Assembly (NCBI GenBank): GCA_002418625.1
Contig: DIEM01000057.1
Span: 35,129-54,560, forward strand
Length of the DNA: 19,432 nt
Source of the DNA: Firmicutes bacterium UBA5774
Lineage (GTDB): Bacteria > Bacillota > Clostridia > Peptostreptococcales > Anaerovoracaceae
Direction of reading: 5' to 3'
Shown: piece by piece, positions 15,356 through 19,432 of the stretch
Numbering within the stretch: position 1 is the stretch's first letter
How the letters are laid out: each line of letters opens with the position of its first letter
Translations under genes and position numbers: made by a program
The notes under the pieces: generated by a model
Told to the model about the DNA's origin: nothing
The model's database searches: none
What the model saw: the letters and a program-made list of their open reading frames with translations, nothing else

Positions 15356-16395
15356 CGGATTACCGGAAATTTCTCAGGGAATATGACGGGTCTGCCATCC
15401 GGATCATGGAAATATGCGGCACGCACACGGCATCGATTGCGCACAGCGGAATCGTGAGCCTCTTGTCTCCGAAAATCCAGCTGATTTCCGGACCCGGGTG
15501 TCCGGTCTGTGTAACGGTGACCGAATACATCGACCGCCTTGTCGAGCTGAGCCTCACACCGGATACGGTTGTCGTCACTTTCGGGGACATGATTCGTGTG
15601 ACGGGCAGCGCCAAAAGTCTCCAGGATGTCCGTTCTGAGGGCGGACAGGTCCGCATGGTGTATTCACCTCTTGATATTGTCCGGTTGGCCGCCGATGAAC
15701 CGGCAAAGAATTTCGTCTTTGCTGCAATTGGATTTGAGACGACCACCGCCGTCTATGCAGCCCTGATTGATGAACTTGTCCGTGCAGGCATCAAAAATGT
15801 CAGACTGCTCACGTCACTCAAGACCATGCCGCTCGTGATCGAGTGGGTGTGCCGGATGCAGGGAGGAATCGACGGATTCCTGGCTCCCGGCCATGTCAGC
15901 GTGATTACCGGAAGCAACCTTTTTGAGCCGCTGGCTAAGGAATTCCATGTCCCGTTTGCTGTTGCCGGATTTGAGGGCGAACAGATCCTCATCGCCCTCT
16001 TTGCTCTGGTCAAAATGATTTCGCATGGCGAGAACCGTGTGATGAACCTGTATCCGTCCGCCGTCACAGCGGAGGGGAATAAGACCGCTCAGGATATGAT
16101 CAGCCGGTATTTTGAACCGTGTGATGCGGCCTGGCGCGGGATGGGAATTGTCCCTGATTCAGGTATGACGCTGCGTGAAGAGTACAGTGCATATGATGCC
16201 GGGAGCCGCGGGCTCTTTTCGGACCACAGCCATCACCCCAAATGCCGATGCGCACAGGTGATCACCGGCGCCGAAAAGCCGCCTGAGTGTAAGCTTTTCG
16301 GGACAGTCTGCACGCCGGATAAGCCGCAGGGGGCCTGCATGGTCTCCACCGAGGGAAGCTGCTACAGCTATTTTGTAAACAGGAGAAACAGATAA
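15352..16395 (+). CDS. hypD: Hydrogenase maturation protein HypD
   Basis: This iron-sulfur scaffold carries the Fe(CN)2CO moiety during assembly, together with HypC and HypE. It has 347 residues from the ATG at 15352, which overlaps the hypC stop codon. An in-frame ATG at 15280 would add 24 residues inside hypC and is unlikely. Motifs are EICGTHTASI (C22), SGPGCPVCVT (C50 and C53), GFETTTA, GHVSVITG, and a C-terminal cysteine-rich segment (HPKCRCAQVITG, then CKLFGTVCTPDKPQGACMVS) that binds the [4Fe-4S] cluster. All family signatures are intact. Confidence 0.97.
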   Translation: MTDYRKFLREYDGSAIRIMEICGTHTASIAHSGIVSLLSPKIQLISGPGCPVCVTVTEYIDRLVELSLTPDTVVVTFGDMIRVTGSAKSLQDVRSEGGQVRMVYSPLDIVRLAADEPAKNFVFAAIGFETTTAVYAALIDELVRAGIKNVRLLTSLKTMPLVIEWVCRMQGGIDGFLAPGHVSVITGSNLFEPLAKEFHVPFAVAGFEGEQILIALFALVKMISHGENRVMNLYPSAVTAEGNKTAQDMISRYFEPCDAAWRGMGIVPDSGMTLREEYSAYDAGSRGLFSDHSHHPKCRCAQVITGAEKPPECKLFGTVCTPDKPQGACMVSTEGSCYSYFVNRRNR

Positions 16396-17384
16396 TGAGA
16401 ATTACAATGGCACACGGAAGCGGCGGAAAAGCGACCACGGAACTCATCTCCTCCATCTTTGCCCGCTATTTTGACAATCCTGTCCTGGCCAAAATGGAGG
16501 ACGCGGCCGTTGTGCCCGGTGCCATGAGACTTGCACTGACGACGGACAGCTTTGTCGTCACTCCGATTTTTTTTGCCGGGGCCGATATCGGAAAACTGGC
16601 TATATGCGGAACAGTCAACGATCTTGCGATGAGCGGGGCGACACCGAAATACCTGACAGCCGGGTTCATACTTGAAGAAGGCGTCGAAGTTGACGATCTC
16701 GAAAGAGTCGTCGTCTCCATGGCTGATGCTGCTAAAGACGCAGGCGTGCTGATTGTTGCAGGCGATACTAAGGTTATTGAAGGCCGGGGCGGCATCTATA
16801 TCAATACGGCCGGAGTCGGATTCCTTCCGGAAAGCGGCATGACAATCAGTTCGGCAAACTGCGCCGAAGGCGATATGATCCTTCTGTCCGGAACACTCGG
16901 AGATCACCATGCAACGATCTTAAGTGCCCGCATGGGTATCAAAAACACCATTCAGAGCGACTGCGCCCCTCTTCACGGGATGGCTGCATCCCTCCTTGAA
17001 AACGGCATCCGGGTCAAATCAATGCGTGATGTGACACGCGGCGGCCTCGCGACGGTATTGCATGAATTTGCAGCATCCTCCCGAAAATGCCTTCAAATCC
17101 ATGAGGAGCAGTTACCGGTATCGGCACAGGTACAAGGCCTCTGCGGTATTCTTGGCCTTGATCCGCTCTATATGGCAAACGAAGGCAAAATGGTGGCTGT
17201 TGTTGCACGGGAAGACGCCCTCAAAGCTCTGATCTGCATGAAACGCAGTCCCTATGGCCAGGCCGCAGCGATTATCGGTGAAGTAATCTCCGGTGAAGAA
17301 GGGACGCTTCTTCTTCACACCAAAACCGGCGGCATAAGGTCGCTGACCGAACTGTACGGTGAAGGCCTTCCCAGGATCTGCTAA
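16395..17384 (+). CDS. hypE: Hydrogenase maturation protein HypE
   Basis: This enzyme dehydrates the carbamoylated C-terminal cysteine, made by HypF, to a thiocyanate that supplies the cyanide ligands. It has 329 residues and ends in PRIC, with C329 as the modified residue. The N-terminal AHGSGGKATTELI motif, DSFVVTPIFFAGADIGKLA and GTVNDLAMSGA place it in the HypE/PurM (AIRS) superfamily, which binds ATP. The start shares one base with the hypD stop (TAATG). It is the last recognisable gene of the hydrogenase operon. Confidence 0.97.
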   Translation: MRITMAHGSGGKATTELISSIFARYFDNPVLAKMEDAAVVPGAMRLALTTDSFVVTPIFFAGADIGKLAICGTVNDLAMSGATPKYLTAGFILEEGVEVDDLERVVVSMADAAKDAGVLIVAGDTKVIEGRGGIYINTAGVGFLPESGMTISSANCAEGDMILLSGTLGDHHATILSARMGIKNTIQSDCAPLHGMAASLLENGIRVKSMRDVTRGGLATVLHEFAASSRKCLQIHEEQLPVSAQVQGLCGILGLDPLYMANEGKMVAVVAREDALKALICMKRSPYGQAAAIIGEVISGEEGTLLLHTKTGGIRSLTELYGEGLPRIC

Positions 17385-17428
17385 TATAAGATAGAGGATG
17401 AACTCAAAGTATTGCAGCTCACTCCTCA

Positions 17429-17447
17429 CGTTTATCAGACATAAACG
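17429..17447. terminator. Hairpin after the ech-hyp operon
   Basis: CGTTTAT, a five-base loop CAGAC, and ATAAACG form a perfect 7-bp stem in the 86-base gap between hypE and the next gene. An outer pair ACTCAA (17402-17407) and TTGAGT (17456-17461) could enclose it. No run of T follows on either strand, so an intrinsic terminator is only a possibility. It could also be an mRNA end-stabilising hairpin or an operator for the following gene. Confidence 0.35.
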
Positions 17448-17470
17448 CAAAATAATTGAGTAGAGAGTGA

Positions 17471-18307
17471 ATGCAAATCATGAAAAAATACGAAAACATT
17501 ATCCTTTTAAGCGACATGGACGGGACGCTGCTGAACTCAGACAGCAAAGTATCTGATAAGAATAGGGAGGCCATCCGTCATTTTATCTCGGGAGGCGGTC
17601 ACTTCGGGATAGCTACGGGAAGAGGACATGTTAACGCATTAAAATTTCTGGAAAATATCGAGATAAATACACCGAGTATTTTGTATAACGGCTCCGTATT
17701 ATATGATTACTCGACCGGGCAATTTATAGAACTGTCCCTGCTGCCTAATCTTTTACTCGTCGACTATATAAGGAACTGCCTGTCGGAATTTGAAAATGTG
17801 CTCGTTCATGTATACAGCCCGGACATGAACTTTATTGTATCACCGCAGAACTCGGCAGACGCCGAGGAGTTGTCATGGCACAAGCCCAACACGTTTTGCC
17901 GGATCGATGACATAATCGAAAAACCATGGATTAAAATTCTGCTTAACGGCAGCCCGGAAGACCTGGCCGGACTCGATAACAAACTAAAGGAATATGGACT
18001 TGAGGACGCCATTAACAAGGTGTTTTCCTCTGAGACATATCTGGAATTATTACCTCCGCTGGTTTCAAAAGGAAGCATGCTTGTGAAATTGCGGGAACAT
18101 ATGGGACGCGATTATAAGATATATGCAGCGGGAGATTACAATAACGATGTGGAAATGCTTGTCGCGGCAGACATTGGAATTGCAACGCAGAACGCACTGC
18201 AAAATGTAAAGGATGCAGCAGATATGGTAACAGTCAGCAATGATGAAAATGCCATTGCTCATATCATTTATCACCTGATCGAATCATCAAATGAAAATGG
18301 CAAATGA
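17471..18307 (+). CDS. Cof-type HAD-superfamily phosphatase
   Basis: This is a probable sugar-phosphate or nucleotide-type phosphatase of the HAD IIB (Cof) subfamily; the substrate cannot be told from sequence. It has 278 residues. Motif I is LLSDMDGTLL (D15 nucleophile, D17 acid/base), a lysine in the PPLVSKGSML region (about residue 200) fits motif III, and motif IV is AAGDYNNDVEML near 217-228. The middle is the expected alpha/beta cap. Start choice is uncertain: ATG at 17471 or ATG at 17480, with a weak GAGAG at 17463-17467 three or twelve bases away. It is separated from hypE by 86 bases and from the next gene by 216, so it is probably an independent unit, unrelated to the hydrogenase. 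Confidence 0.9.
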   Translation: MQIMKKYENIILLSDMDGTLLNSDSKVSDKNREAIRHFISGGGHFGIATGRGHVNALKFLENIEINTPSILYNGSVLYDYSTGQFIELSLLPNLLLVDYIRNCLSEFENVLVHVYSPDMNFIVSPQNSADAEELSWHKPNTFCRIDDIIEKPWIKILLNGSPEDLAGLDNKLKEYGLEDAINKVFSSETYLELLPPLVSKGSMLVKLREHMGRDYKIYAAGDYNNDVEMLVAADIGIATQNALQNVKDAADMVTVSNDENAIAHIIYHLIESSNENGK

Positions 18308-18422
18308 AAATCAAGCCCCATTTTGTTGAAAAAATTTAAATAATTGCTGCCATTTCGCAAAAAAACGCAAAAAATCAAAAATATCAAATCGAACTGCCGG
18401 TCAGGCTATGGTAATATGTAGT

Positions 18423-18471
18423 CGAAATCAAAATGCAATTGCACACGTGCAAACCTGCATTTTTGTTTTCG
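18423..18471. repeat. 49-base imperfect dyad upstream of the AOR operon
   Basis: Nested arms pair around a centre near 18445: CGAAA (18423-18427) with TTTCG (18467-18471), AAAATGCA (18430-18437) with TGCATTTT (18456-18463), and TTGCAC (18439-18444) with GTGCAA (18447-18452). About 19-20 base pairs form, with small internal loops. As RNA it would be a long hairpin; as DNA it could be an operator. A T-rich stretch lies in and after the right arm but is interrupted, so it is not a clean intrinsic terminator. Confidence 0.5.
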
Positions 18472-18510
18472 TTTATAGATTGAAAATTAAGAATTAGCAT
18501 TGTATACACC

Positions 18511-18518
18511 AGGAGGGA
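18511..18518 (+). promoter_or_regulatory. Ribosome binding site AGGAGGGA of the ferredoxin-like gene
   Basis: A near-perfect Shine-Dalgarno sequence lies about 5 to 7 bases before the ATG at 18524. It fixes this start over an in-frame ATG at 18500, which lies upstream of it. Confidence 0.8.
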
Positions 18519-18523
18519 GACAC

Positions 18524-18937
18524 ATGTCAAAAGTTCTTAGAGCCGCGGAGATGAATAAATGTATCGGCTGTTTTACTTGCATGAATATTTGTTCCATCGT
18601 TAACCGGCAGAACCATTCCCTGACAAAAAGCGCCATCAAAGTACGTACGAGCGGAGGCATGACCGGTCACTTTGTGGCCATCGTATGTATTGCCTGTCAT
18701 GATCCGGCTTGTATGGAGGCCTGTCCGAGCGGAGCTCTGACAAAAAGACCCGGCGGCGGAGTCCTGCTTGATCCCGATAAATGCATCGGCTGCCGCAAGT
18801 GCGAATCTGCCTGCATCATGCAGTCCGTCTTTTTCGATGAAGAGACACAAAAGCCGATCATATGCAGGCATTGCGGTTCCTGCGCACGGTTTTGCCCGCA
18901 CCAGTGTCTGATCATGGAGGAGGCTGAAGAAGTATGA
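18524..18937 (+). CDS. Four-cluster [4Fe-4S] ferredoxin-like electron-transfer subunit of AOR
   Basis: This is a polyferredoxin of the HycB/DMSO-reductase beta-subunit type, probably the electron partner of the oxidoreductase encoded next. It has 137 residues with 16 ligand cysteines in four motifs: C13-C16-C19-C23, C55-C58-C63-C67, C87-C90-C93-C97 and C114-C117-C120-C124, plus an extra C128. The second motif has the longer CX2CX4CX3C spacing typical of this family. There is no signal peptide, so it is cytoplasmic. It overlaps the AOR gene by four bases (ATGA), which implies a complex made in equal amounts. Similar subunits accompany tungsten AORs of the AorA type. Confidence 0.88.
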   Translation: MSKVLRAAEMNKCIGCFTCMNICSIVNRQNHSLTKSAIKVRTSGGMTGHFVAIVCIACHDPACMEACPSGALTKRPGGGVLLDPDKCIGCRKCESACIMQSVFFDEETQKPIICRHCGSCARFCPHQCLIMEEAEEV

Positions 18938-19432
18938 TTTATGAAAAATATATGCGCATTCTCTATGTTGACCTCTCAACCGGCAAAATCCGGATTGAAA
19001 AACGAGAAGACCTGATGCCCTATCTCGGTGGTGTCGGTATTGCAGCCAAGCTGCTTGAAGAAAACATGCATCCCGAACTTGATCCGCTGGATCCCGCGCA
19101 GCCTATCGTTTTCGCGATCGGAGCCGGAACATGGATGTTCCCCGTACTTACTAAAACCGTCGCGATGTTCCGCTCGCCTCTGACCAATGAGCTCGGCGAG
19201 AGCTATGCCGGCGGACGTCTGGCAATGACGATGTTTATGGCCGGATATGATTCCATTGTCCTTTCCGGCAAATCATCCAAACCGGTTTACCTCCAGATTT
19301 CCAATAATGATGTTCAGCTCAAGGATGCCCGCGCCATGTGGGGCCTTACCAGTGAAGCTACAGGCCAGGCCATTCGTGACCGCCAGACCGGAGGCGGCAA
19401 ACGCAGTATTATCCGAATCGGCCCTGCCGGTG
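18934..19432 (+). CDS. aor: Aldehyde:ferredoxin oxidoreductase (tungsten type), N-terminal part
   Basis: This is the N-terminal domain of an AOR-family enzyme, which oxidises aldehydes (or related substrates) to acids with a tungsto- or molybdo-bispterin cofactor. The visible 166 residues follow the family pattern: ILYVDLSTGKI (9-19), YLGGVGIAAKLL (30-41), MFRSPLTNELGES (78-90), AGGRLAMTMFMAGYDSIVLSGK (92-113), PVYLQI, and RIGPAG at the edge. Two positions differ from the common form: the GPLTG-like loop reads GAGTWMFP, and NAGG reads YAGG. The ATG at 18934 overlaps the preceding stop codon; M7 is an alternative start. The cofactor- and cluster-binding cysteines lie beyond the right edge, so substrate and metal cannot be judged. 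Confidence 0.9.
   Translation, partial: MIYEKYMRILYVDLSTGKIRIEKREDLMPYLGGVGIAAKLLEENMHPELDPLDPAQPIVFAIGAGTWMFPVLTKTVAMFRSPLTNELGESYAGGRLAMTMFMAGYDSIVLSGKSSKPVYLQISNNDVQLKDARAMWGLTSEATGQAIRDRQTGGGKRSIIRIGPAG

Larger units (their letters stand above)
18308..18523 (+). promoter_or_regulatory. Leader/regulatory region of the AOR operon
   Basis: These 216 AT-rich bases hold no gene. An A-rich stretch (about 18357-18390) precedes TGGTAATAT (18409-18417), an extended -10-like element with no good -35 hexamer, which would start transcription near 18424. The region then contains the dyad at 18423-18471 and ends in the ribosome binding site. The layout (promoter, structured leader, gene) suggests control at the leader. 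The promoter is tentative. Confidence 0.4.

Noticed and set aside
16368..16910. A 180-codon minus-strand frame inside hypE
   Set aside because: It is antisense to a fully conserved gene, with no ribosome binding site and a composition typical of a reverse-strand shadow.
18295..18355. AAATGGCA (18295-18302) and TGCCATTT (18348-18355) as a terminator after the phosphatase gene
   Set aside because: The arms pair perfectly but are 45 bases apart, the first overlaps the coding end, and no T run follows; too weak to call.
1..19432. CRISPR arrays, tRNA or rRNA genes, insertion sequences, prophage or toxin-antitoxin genes
   Set aside because: None was seen on either strand: no regularly spaced repeats, no tRNA-like cloverleaf noticed in the gaps, and no transposase, integrase or other mobile-element protein among the frames.

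Overview
The window is a bioenergetics locus from a strictly anaerobic bacterium. Genes are closely packed, many start and stop codons overlap, and AGGAGG-type ribosome binding sites are common. A V-type ATPase operon, a six-subunit Ech-type hydrogenase, a Cof-type HAD phosphatase and a tungsten-type aldehyde oxidoreductase together suggest an anaerobic Bacillota (Clostridia-like) fermenter. This assignment is an inference from gene content, and no marker gene fixes the taxon.

Left third (about 1-6994, minus strand): a V-type ATP synthase/ATPase operon, read right to left as peripheral-stalk G/H, then I, K, E, C, F, A and B. B is cut by the left edge, and D would be expected beyond it. This order matches the ntpFIKECGAB(D) operon of Enterococcus hirae. 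The K proteolipid carries the residues that bind Na+ in the E. hirae rotor, so the enzyme is predicted to be Na+-coupled.

Centre (about 6995-17384): a 341-base divergent intergenic region holds a good sigma-70-like promoter for the plus strand, a weaker one for the ATPase operon, and two small palindromes. The plus-strand operon that follows is echA-B-C-D-E-F (group 4 membrane-bound [NiFe] hydrogenase) and then hypA-F-C-D-E (maturation of the NiFe(CN)2CO site). hypB is missing, and there is no maturation endopeptidase. The latter fits EchE, which ends exactly at its second metal-binding motif and has no tail to remove.

Right end (about 17385-19432): a Cof-type HAD phosphatase stands alone between two non-coding gaps. 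A 216-base gap containing a 49-base imperfect dyad then leads into a four-cluster ferredoxin-like subunit. Its gene overlaps the start of an aldehyde:ferredoxin oxidoreductase gene that runs off the window.

Taken together (inference), aldehyde oxidation through AOR would reduce ferredoxin or the four-cluster subunit. Ech would oxidise reduced ferredoxin, evolve H2 and pump ions, and the V-type enzyme would interconvert the ion gradient and ATP. All families are known ones. The interest lies in the juxtaposition, the missing hypB, the non-standard EchE C-terminus, the predicted Na+ coupling and the regulatory palindromes.
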